Of a stretch of 64,000 bases of DNA, positions 11,501 through 23,700 are shown in pieces. Source of the DNA: Sclerodactyla briareus (taxonomy: Eukaryota; Echinodermata; Holothuroidea; Dendrochirotida; Sclerodactylidae); the NCBI GenBank assembly GCA_026419785.1, contig JAODTK010003455.1:186001-250000 (forward strand), read 5' to 3'. Every line of letters starts with the position of its first letter. Position 1 is the first letter of the stretch. The notes under the pieces were generated by a model. The model did no database searches, had not been told where the DNA came from, and worked only from the letters and a program-made list of their open reading frames with translations. The translations under genes and the position numbers were made by a program.

Positions 11501-14500
11501 TCCAGGCACTTACCAGGCTCCCCCGTAGACTGTGATCAAGAAATGAATGACAATATGTTAGATAGATCGGGAATTGTATCACCGGGAGGGAATCTACAAC
11601 GAATACAGACAAAATAATGTTGCAACAACTAGAATTGTACAAAGTCTTCCCTTAGTCACTACTAATGGCTAGTGGGGTATACTGTACCATCCAGAACCCA
11701 TTGGTCAACTTGCTCAATACACTATACCTTTTGATCAACTACCTAAAAAATTATACTTGTTGTTTCATATTGACAACTTTTCCGTGGAGACTATTATTGA
11801 CATATTTAAACCAACTAACAAGACTTCAGTGTACAGCCTTTCGAATTTGAAGTAGCGTACATTAGCCCTGTTTCTGCTGGTTTTGCTGTAATGATATTCA
11901 ACCTAAGCATAACCCGCTCCATTTCTGAATCCTCCCTGATTGTTATGAGTGAACAGCAAGAAGTGTGTACTATATAATATGTGTGTGACAAGCCAGTAAT
12001 TAACAGGGGTCATGTGGAAGCCGACAGTTTTCATAACACAGCAATATACATTTACCTAATACCCGTTTGACATGTACTGTTGACAAACACACAGAAACCG
12101 TCCATTACCCTACCTATGCCAACTGCAATCCTTTATCAGGTACATAAGAATGAGACAAGGTCCCGAGCTGTAGCCCAGCCAAACTAACCCGAATTAGCTA
12201 ACAGTCAACATACAAGCAGAAATCATACAAAATGGCTGGCAGACACTCCTCGTCAACACGGTGCAAATCATCTCACCTTCTTGACGCATGCCTGACAGAA
12301 CCAGTCTCCCTCAGGGATGGTGTCGTTGCCAGGTTGTACGCAGTAAGTATGGAAGCCCTTGTCACAGCCATCACACAGCAGGAGTAGTGCCTCGTTGTCA
12401 CCCTTGCGACACAACTGGCAGAGCTGAATTAGGCAGGAAGGTATACAAGGTGAACAGTTAGAAAACTATCTCCAAATAGATTCAGGATGACACCTTACGG
12501 CGGGAGAATGGTAGAGTGGCATCAGTGACACTTTCCGAGTGTATATTGTGGGTTTGAAATGCAGCAGTTTCTAGACTTTTTTCACTTCATGGTTCCGCTG
12601 TACTGCAGTGGACTTTCTGGGATTGCTGAGGTTTGTTACAGGATTTTTGCAATAAGTCTCGTCTGTTGGCTTGAGCAATCACATATAACTTGAATATCTT
12701 CTCAAAAAAATGGTTGGGTCCTTTTGGGTGGGGATGTGGAATGGTGGTCCTAGGAGCAGTTGGGATTGGTTACTACCCGCAATATCATCTAGTCAAGAAG
12801 AGCGGGCTGATGATTGTTGATGCTCATCCACGATCAATACGGCCAGGGTTACTTGATGAGCCCTTAATCGGCTTCCTGAACCCATAGAATCAAAATCAAA
12901 TTAAATCAAATCCAGGGTAGTTCTTCAACTCACCACTTTAATGATTGCCTTCTCCCAGGTGATGGCACTTCTCTAGCTGCTGTAAGCAGAGGTAAAGCTG
13001 TGCTGCTGAGGTAGCGTGTTCCGTGGCGGTCCGCCAGATGTGGAGACCCTTCGGGATGTCCCCTTCCTGGATGGGGGTTGCATCCTGTGACCTACAGGTG
13101 AAAGAAACAAACCAAAAATAACAGTAAGAAACATAGACCTAAATAAACAGGAAAAGCCATACAAGCAATGAACAAAAATCTCTGATAGCCAAAACAACTC
13201 TCGTGGTTCCTTGACGGTTTGTTACACACATTCAACGTATCCTGTGAAACATCAAGAAACTACACCCGACTGTTCTAGCACAGAGAATGAATGAGTGTTT
13301 TATCCTTAGAAGAACTTCAAGTGATTGAAAGGACCTTCAAACCCCCCCCCCCCCCCAACCACCATCACCAAAACAACACGCAAGCCCGCCCATTTTTTCC
13401 TTTCTTTTTACTAAAAATGTTATTCTAGTGCATGCTGCGCTGGCCCATGAATGCCCCACATGAATGTAAACTGAATCATGCTAGGCATTTGTGGATTATT
13501 CTTGTTTACAAGGTTTTTCAGCAGTTGATGACAGTATTCCTCTACAACAGAGGAAGTAACTGGGGGTTGACCTAAATTTGCTGCAGTCCACACAATATTA
13601 TTATATGGTCTTACATACAGAAAACACTATAAATAGATATATAACAGAATAATCTACTACTTCCCTACCCTTTCCCCCTCCCTCACCCAGACCCTCCCAT
13701 GCAGCTCTGGTTATCTTCCAAGTCTGTGGACTTACTCTTCTTTTTGCTCATCAGAGATGGATTCATTGAGTTTCTCCTGAAGGAAGCTAGTAGTATCCCT
13801 GCAAGATAGAGAGACACCAGAATTACTATGATAACTGCATTCAAAGGAAATATGTCGTGCCCTTCATAAAAAAAGTTACACACAGTAATCACACCGAGGC
13901 CTAGTACTAACAGGGGAAAAATTTAAGAAGAAACCTGAGCGAAAATTCTTCATACAACCAACTGCTCTGAATACAACCATCTCTATCTGCTTAGTTGTCT
14001 TGCCTGCTGGAGACCATTCAACAGTGAACAATCACCCCACTCCATCTAGTCCTCCAATATAGGCGTTCCCATCAATTGTGAGTGCACATCCCCCCCCCTA
14101 AAAACTCCGGGGCATAGGACAGATCTCCCAAAGCTTTTATCAATGATGGCCTATTCTCAAACTGTCACCACTCTTTGAAAACACAACCAATCCATCTCAT
14201 TTCCTCTGATGTATTGTTGATATATATGGGGGGAAATGTGTATGCTGGTAGGATGTGTAGTTTTTGTCAGAGTTTCGAGAGATCATTTGGCACACTGTAC
14301 TCTGCAACGTCGAACGTGGCCATTAGCAAAAAGTCCCCCCTATGACCTTCCGACAGTCAGTTATAAATTATCCTTCTCATTAACTGTGACCATGTATCAG
14401 GCCTTATTACTATGCAATCACACCACGGATAGACAACAGACAATTCCAATGCATGCAAGCAAAGAGTAAATGAAAAGAATAACAATTTTCAGTCCATATT

Positions 14501-14653
14501 CTCGACCAGAGAACCCTCTGGCATTTACCCAATATTAATTTGTGCATATATTTAGCTGCTTGTTCCCAGCCCAGCATGTGAAAAAAAACATTAATTAAGC
14601 ATTCCCCTGAATTCCAGGTAGGTTGTGTGGTGAGTGAGCAAAACCCTCCCCCC

Positions 14654-14717
<64 letters not shown>

Positions 14718-17700
14718 CCACATCACCAAAACAAACACGCCCCGCACAATTTCCTTTTTTTTACGAAAAAAATGTTATTCTCGTGCTGGCTTGCGCGGCG
14801 AAATGAATGTCCCCCAATGAATGTAAACGAAATCATTTGCTAGGCTTTGGGGATATTTGTTTACAAGGTTTTTCAGCAGTTGATGACAGTATTCCTCTAC
14901 AACAGAGGAAGTAACTGGGGGTTGACCTAAATTTGCTGCAGTCCACACAATATTATTATATGGTCTTACATACAGAAAACACTATAAATAGATATATAAC
15001 AGAATAATCTACTACTTCCCCTACCCTTTCCCCCTCCCTCACCCAGACCCTCCCATGCAGCTCTGGTTATCTTCCAAGTCTGTGGACTTACTCTTCTTTT
15101 TGCTCATCAGAGATGGATTCATTGAGTTTCTCCTGAAGGAAGCTAGTAGTATCCCTGCAAGATAGAGAGACACCAGAATTACTAGGATAACTGCATTCAA
15201 AGGAAATATGTCGTGCCCTTCATAAAAAAAGTTACACACAGTAATCACACCGAGGCCTAGTACTAACAGGGGAAAAATTTAAGAAGAAACCTGAGCGAAA
15301 ATTCTTCATACAACCAACTGCTCTGAATACAACCATCTCTATCTGCTTAGTGTCTTGCCTGCTGGAGACCATTCAACAGTGAACAATCACCCCACTCCAT
15401 CTAGTCCTCCAATATAGGCGTTCCCATCAATTGTGAGTGCACATGCCCCCCCCCTTTCAACAACTCGGGGCATAGACAAGACTCTCCCCAAAGATCTATC
15501 TGATGGCTATCTCAAACTGTCACCACTCTTTGAAAACACAACCAATCCATCTCATTTCCTCTGATGTAAGTGTTGAGATATATGGGGGGAAATGTGTATG
15601 CTGGTAGGATGTGTAGTTTTTGTCAGGAGTTTCGAGAGATCATTTGGCACATGTTCTGCCGTCAACGGCCAGTGCACCCCCCATATGACCTCCGACACAA
15701 TAAAATTATCATCTCATTAACTGTGACATGATCAGGCTATGACGAGGCCAATCACACCACGGATAGACAACAGACAATTCCAATGCATGCAAGCAAAGAG
15801 TAAATGAAAAGAATAAAATTTTTCAGTCCATATTCTCGACCAGAGAACCCTCTGGCATTTACCCAATATTAATTTGTGCATATATTTAGCTGCTTGTTCC
15901 CAGCCCAGCATGTGAAAAAAAACATTAATTAAGCATTCCCCTGAATTCCAGGTAGGTTGTGTGGTGAGTGAGCAAATCTCTACTGGAAAGTCTAACACAA
16001 ATAACAGCGTTTTTATGCCCTTGAAGAGACAAAAATTAAATGAAGTAATAGACAATTAATAGGTGCAGTGTCCTTGAAATGAAATACAAATTAAATCTGG
16101 TAAATACCTCTTATTGAGCGGGTGTTTGAGGAATCTCCTCTCGATACCAAACTCCAGGTTCAGCGCCTCTTGCGCTCTGAAATGAGGTACGTATCGTCGC
16201 CTCAACCTTAGACGGTGACGCGACACAGCTGGAAGTGGACAGTTGTTTGGAAGAATCCAACCCTGAGGGGGGGAAAAAGGTTGATGAGGGTTTTGTGAAC
16301 ATTAGATCAGTAGACTCAAATCATGGCTCAACCTCAGTCTCATTCTCTCTTAGTTCAAAGGGATTGTTGTCATGGTCTGAACACATCACACCAGTCCTCT
16401 GTTCCCTCCACTGGTTGCCCATAACTCAGCGCATACAGTTCAAAGTCTCATGCTTAGTGTTCAACCCAAATAATCTCGCACTCCCCATACATATCGGATC
16501 TGTTGGCCCCCAAAACGCAACCGTGTCATCAATGGTACTTGATCTTCGACACAGCTCACTAGTTTAACCTCAGGACCAATCCTCAAACCCGGTTGGGACA
16601 TGACTTCTCTGGTTATTGCACCCACCCTTTGGTCAGTCTTCCCTCCACAACGCGAGTCAACTCACGTGACTTAATCTTAAGAAGAGACTGAAATGCTACT
16701 TGTTTAACTCAATGTAATGCGTTGTACTCTTTGGCCTATTTTTTCTTTTTTTTTCTTCTGTTCCTTTTCTGTAAAGCTCTTAGAAACGCTGTATTGAGCA
16801 TTCTATAAATGTGTGATATTTCATTAATGATGAGCCCCGCTGTATTTTTGTGTCTGCTTCATCCCTGTGCCCAAATAACCCATGTTTCTCCAAATTTGCG
16901 TCCACCACCAAAACCCATGATGCTGGAATGACCCGAATTTGTTTTTGGTAATTTGCCATCTGTTTTCCTACTGACCCCATCACTCAGGTCATCAGAATGC
17001 ACCACCTATTCTCTTCAATCCCGAATGCACCAGCACCATATCGATGAACAAAAATTGGTGTGGACCTCTCACATATTTTTACTAACGGCAAGTTTAGGTC
17101 TTTTTCCAGAGCTTTTCAAAGCTCAAGCACAGCCGGATCATCGAACAATTGCAAACACGCTGCTCAACGAGGAACCTTACCTTACAGTGCATACTGGCAG
17201 AGAAAACTTTCTCCCCTGTTTCTCAATGCTCGCGATGATCTTCATGTGTGATGATAAACTGTTTCTTCGAGTAGTCGCCACTCTTGTCCTGCTTGGGAGC
17301 GCCGTTCGCAACGTCCTCCTCTGACGCCTCTTTTTCCTCGACTTGCATGTCTGGAAGAATCGGGAGAAAATAATCTCTGAAGCTGCTGACTCAAGCCCCT
17401 CATATCAGACCAGCAACCACCAGTGAGGACCAGTCGATCATTCATTAATTACTGTTCCCCCCCCCTCCCCTCCTTCGTAAGGAAACCAATCCAGAGTAGG
17501 ACCAAGAAGTACACTATCACAATAGCCCAAGTGTAATGAAACAAAGACGTGTATCTCTGTAGGAGCTTGGCGAGGATGTATCAATTTTGCCAGTTTTCTC
17601 AAGTCGGGGACAGCTTCCCCATGCACACTGTGTCTGTGGAATGTCTCACCACAGTCGTTCTCGGTTAGGGTCCCGACAACTTTCACACCTTCAAAGTAAT

Positions 17701-20700
17701 CTCGAAGAACTACCTTTTTCCAGTGTTCCAATCGTTTATACTTGTTTTGCTTTTGCAGGCTATATACCAAATATTCCTATTCTAATTTTTCGTTCCAATA
17801 ATTACATTTTGTAAAGTGTCAGTGAAGCGCTACTTCAATGCCTGATTCTATCATATTTACTATGTTTCACTGTGAGCAAATTATTTATAGTATCAAGAAG
17901 TACCAGAACACTCTAATGCACACAGTTTTTTCATTTGTTGATATCCATTCAGTGCTACTCAACAGTGTGTGAATTACTGGATGATACATCTCCCCGATGA
18001 GTATAATGATGGGAGAGGCAGTCCCTTCAAAAATTCATTTCAAAATCAGTTTCACCAGAAGGAATTTTAGTTCTCCACCCACGTGGAGATTCATCCAGTT
18101 AGCCGCCTCCTTCCCAACAGGAGGGGAGCAGGATAGAGACATGTGCTGTTTTTTATTTACCTTTATGAAGGCCTTTACTGAGCACCTTCTTGAGGAACTC
18201 TGTGTGTTTGTTGAGCGCCCGGTGTAACACCCTCTCCCGGACCCCCTTGGTGTGGAGGCACCGGCATAGCTCTTCGACCATCTCTTGATCCTTGACCAGC
18301 CACCAGCCATACTTGGCCTCTGTGTACAGAGGAGAGATTACATGTGGTTAGTTATAACAGTAGGCATTAGGTACATACAGGAGACTGTGCTATTTCCTCT
18401 TTTTATTTTTATTTGGATCCTGGGGCACACAGACTGTATATTGAACATGTAAATACTGTGATGCAAATACATGATTATGTAAAATCTGTAAATTTTCTTG
18501 ATAGAGTGGAATGTCATTTGAAACTTGGACGGCTTTGACCCTTCACATATATGTACAAATCAATCGGCATCTATACACATGAAAGAAGATAATATTTCCA
18601 TATAATATTATGGCCCTGTAGCTCTTCCATTCCTTTTTCTTTAGATTTCGTTGGCTATCGGTTTGGCCTATTTTATACTCAATCCTGCAGTTGTCCTATG
18701 AGGTGGCAGGACCCTCTTGCACTCACCACCTGGGATGGGCTGGACCTTGGCATTCTCTATCTGGTTTGAGACGGCCTTAAGCTGCTCGCGTCCCCGACGC
18801 ACTGCATCATCCCGATTTCCCTTCCTTCGGCTCCTGCTTGATCTCCGGCATCTCGGGAAGATTCTGATGAGACTGCTGCTGCTGCTCTGGATTCTTCTGA
18901 GAGCCTGTCGGCTGGATGACTGACGGTTTGGAGTCGACGCATAGTGGCTGCTCGAGGGACCCAGTTCATCAATCCGGCATAGGCTCATGGGGAGGGTGGG
19001 ATCCCGGGGAAGGGGTAGGCACCAAAGTAGGGGCCCAGCTGGTTGACGGGCATGAAGGGGAATGCCATCGGGTAGACATAGGGTTGAAGGGGATCCCGGG
19101 GAACCCAGGCGTGGGGGTTCTTCATCGAGGAGAGCCCGGAGGTGGAGGAGGTCAGAGATGTCTCATCACAGGGGGTCCTGGGGAGGATACTGAACCAGTT
19201 GTTGGGTGTAATGACCCCGTTGGACACTTTGGGGTCATCAGACTTCTCCCCGTCCCTGTCTCCCTGTGTGGGTGGGGAGACAATGACCGAATGGCTGTGG
19301 GGCCTGGCTAGGATGTCATCCAGACCGAAGCCATACTTCCGCGGGTTGGGGTGATTCACTCTTGTTGGTGCTCAGGTCCACGGGACCATTCTCCATGGCT
19401 TCTTTTGGCTGGAACTTTGAGACTTCCATTTTGGGGGTTTCCTTAGTTGCTGCTGCAGCTGGTCCTTTCATCGAGAGGTCCTGTGGTTCATCTTGGGGTA
19501 GGTCTAAGACAGGAGGACCACCTACTTCGTGAGGTACAACGGTTCCTCTGGCTTCCCTTGAGTCCACCTCGGAAGGGATGACCTCGGTAAGTTTTTGGAG
19601 TGATTCTGGCAATTCTGGTACTTCCTGTGGCTTGGTTGCAAGTTTTCATCTACTGTCTTTGACGTATTGCAATCAATCTTTTGGGTCTCATCCTCTGGCT
19701 GTGACTCACCTGCCGTGCCTTTTGGGTCATTGAGCACAAGACCAGATGGCAAGACTGGAGCCTTTGTTGCTTGTTCTTGGGGTTATAGATTCCCCTCCAG
19801 ATGTATTTGGTTCAGGAATTCCTGGAAGAGAGCTGATCTGGTGTTCCTACAGCACTGGATGGCGTAGGTTCTTCGCAATGTTTCTCCAATTCCATGGCTG
19901 TTTTCTCTCTTCTTATCAATCTGTTTTTGGAGCAGCATCCCTATCCTCACGACTAGTTCTTAGGGATTCCCTCTCCTCTTCACATGTTTCTTGATTCTTC
20001 CACCTTGTCCACAGCCTGAACACATTGCTTCATCTACAGTTTTCTCACACTGTTATTCCCCTCTGTGATTTCCCCCTCTTCCCTGATTTTGTCATCTCCT
20101 TAAGCCTCCGTTTCCTGGATCACTGTCTTGGTTTCCTCTTTTGCATATCTCTTTCCATCCTGGTATACTCCATCATCCCTGTCTCTGATTTCATTTCCAT
20201 TCTTGATCAACTTCCATTTTGACTTTCTGCTCACCTTCACATCAGTATCCACTCCCTTCACATCAGTGTCCATTTCTTCACATCAGTATCCACTCCCTTC
20301 ACATCGGTATCCATTCCCGATTCCTCCAGTTTGACTTCCTTCAACTCCTCGACAAGAAAACAAAACCCTTCCATCTTCCACCACTTCTTTCGTGACGATC
20401 TCCTCTGGCGATCTTTCAATCACATCCGTCTTAACCTTATTGTCTCCTATCTGAGATTCTCCCTCTCCTTTGTCCTCACAAGCAGCACCCATCTCATGAT
20501 CCTTTCCAGCAGCGTCATTCTTATCCTCCTTCATTTGCTCCACCTTCATTTTTGGTCTTCTGTCACATCCTCATCCTCCCTCTCCTCTTCACACCGGTTT
20601 TTCCCTCTTTCACCATCCTCTTCCTGCCTTGCCGTCTTTTTTGACAGTCCAACCCCATTCCTTCATCGCCCTTCTCCGCTTCCGTTGTTCCTTTCTTCTC

Positions 20701-23700
20701 GTGCATCATTCTCTCTGTCCGCATCACTGTCCTTCTTGACGTTAACAAGCTCGTGTGGATTCTTCCAGTCCCTCCTTGCCCTTGTCTGGTAGGAATGGTG
20801 AACTCTCTGATTTCCCTCAACAAAGACCCCACCCAGGTTCGGGAACACCCAGTAGCGCCGGTGGAAGCGGTCCTTCCCAAAGGCTATGGAACGAAGAGGC
20901 TCCATCGCCTCAAAAATCTTGTTGCGGAGTGGCTGTGTTGCTGCAAGAAGAGACAGAAGTACATGCTTAGGGTATATGGGCATTTTGTTATATGAAACAA
21001 TATTTATTAGAGAAAGCTTTGATGGTCCTTCATTTTGTTATTTTATATAAAGCATATTTTTTCTAAGTCGCCAAGTGTCCTAACAATTATGTCCAAAACT
21101 ATATGCGAAACAAGGTTCAGCATGTTGCCAATTGCTAGGAAAACACCTCACCTTTGAGAGTCTCTCGATCTTCTTCATGATTTCATCTTTGCTTTGCTGC
21201 ACTTCAGAGGTTTGAGGATTTGGCCCGGTCTTCCTCCTCTTCATGCTGTTCTCTATGTCCTCTCCTGCTCGCCGCCCCCGTCCTCACTCACCGCACGCCC
21301 CGTCCTCACTCCCAACATCGTCTTCGTCATTTTCTTCGCCCTCATACTCCTCCTCATTCTTGTCGTCCGCCCTGGGCGTACCCACGGGGTGTTCTCTGGG
21401 GTAAGACAAATGGACAAGATTGTATTTGGACTAGCAGTAAATAGGTAAGAAGGCCAGGTAATGTAAACATGACTTCACTCACTTATGGCCTCCACATCCC
21501 AATTTCAACAATCACAGTTGGAAAATGTAGCATTTACTCTTCATTAACTTTAATGCACTTTGCAAAGCCAAAACAGAGATCAACTGACCTTGTTCAATGG
21601 AAGAACTAGAACTCTGTCTACAAAATTATACATCTGTATCAGAACAACTTTATACAAGTTCCATGCTGCATGGCTGTTTATCCGTCGCTGGCAATTCATC
21701 TTCTCCATATAATGGGCCTCAGCCTATTTCATTGTGTCTGCTGGCCTATTACCCAAAACATTGTGTCAGACCGAGGTCCACCACCACTGAAGATACCAAC
21801 CGATATGTTCAAATTTACTGAACAAAAAATTATCTTGAAAACATCACTGAAAATAAATTTGAACAATGATAATTATCAAAGCATGGAGTGAAAGGGTCAA
21901 GTTTCCAAAAATTGCAGACGGTTAGACTGAAAACTGTATCAGTAACGCCGATACTAGCGGATAACTTTAAAAAAAAAAAGTTTGTGCTTCCTCTTGATCA
22001 TGCCACTTGTGACTGAACTGGTTAATTACAGATCAATCTTGATGAAGCTATTGATGCTCTTATATATTGCACCCCCCGATATCCCCAAGCATTGTCTGTC
22101 AAGTGTAGGTCATTGTCATATCCAGAGTGAACCAAAAACACGTGCTCACTTTCTCTAAATGGTCATTCCCAAGTCTGACTCTGCGGGGGGGAAGGGGGTG
22201 TCATTTCCATTGAAATATGCAGAGAATAGTGGGGAAAAGCAGGTCAACTAGTGGGTGAATATAATTATCTAACTATATTACTTACTGTCTTAAAGCTTAT
22301 AAACACTACAGCACAGTTTTCACATATACTAATAATATAAGGCCTACTAGAATTCTTATTTGGAATTCAACATACTAATTTGGGGGAGGATTAACTGGAT
22401 TATGTTCGCATGTCCCTAGTTCGAGGTGCACAATATTGATTTACTACATGTGAAGACAAGGTCATGTGACATGAGGTTCCCTCAATCACACTTTCCCGTA
22501 ATGCGATGAACGAACTAACACCCTCACCATTGCTGTAGTCCGTGAAACTCTTCTTAGGGCGCCCTCGCTTTTTCTTCATTGGAGAACTGCCAGGAGTTCC
22601 CTGGTTACTGCCCTCATCGACTGATGTGTTGTGGGCAGACCTCAGCCTGTTGGGAGGGGAGGAGAAATCGACATTATAAATTATTATAATAACATCAAAC
22701 ATGATATTAAAATCATTGGCTGCGGTTTTTATATGACAAATTATCACGGAAACATGTCTTCTTATCCACCAGCCGTCGGAAAAACGGGGTGCGGAGTGCG
22801 ATTCCGCACCCGAAAGGTCCAAATCAGCACCCGAAATCGAATAAAGGGGTGCGAAAATTCAGTCACATATTGAGCAAAATCGCCCCCGTAAATATCGCGC
22901 ACCAGCATGCATAAATTGGAACACCATGACTAAAACCCACATTCAAATATCCACACCGGTGAGCATAATGTCTTTGCAATTTTCCACAGCGCTGGACTTC
23001 CTCCCCCCCCCTTCCGAAATCCGCCCTCCCCGATAATAAAACTCACAAAACGATCGTTCATTCAGCCGTAACATAACTACGTTATATGCTGTGCATCGCG
23101 CTATACACTGCACATATGCTGAGACCACACTCAAACTACGAATGCATGTGCACTACATAACCATGCCTCGATTTGGCATGGTTACCAAGCAATACACGGC
23201 CTGGCATTTGAATTGTGAATGTGTTAAATCTTGCGAAAACTAATAATTATCAGCGTTGTACCCATTGAGAAATCGGTGAATTAAAACCATTCATTCTGGG
23301 CATTGAAGTAAAGTATGTCTCTAATGCGAGTCACAAGCCACAGCAATATTTTGGCGAATCGGTGACTGCTACCGCTCGAGTGTTCCGGTCTTGACCACAG
23401 GGCCCAATGGGAAAACCCCATAGACTTAAGTGTGTGTGCGAGATGATCGAACGTTGATGTTACGCACTACAATTGTAGTACACATCATACCACTGTTGTT
23501 TGTGTACGGTGAATGCAAAACGGAAATATTTTCAGGCTTCTCGTGCCAGCTGGCCCGCGGCGTATCGACTTACGAATATTCACAGAGTATCGGAGCTTTC
23601 CGATCCATTTCGAAAGCTGGCGTTATTATTTTGTTACCACCTCACCGGGAACCAAACATATGCATGCAATAAGATGATGGAATCTGATAGTACTGACGTG

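Noticed and set aside
14634-14843. Poly-proline and, on the other strand, poly-glycine open frames (14410-14721 minus)
   Set aside because: They are simple translations of the 61-base C run.
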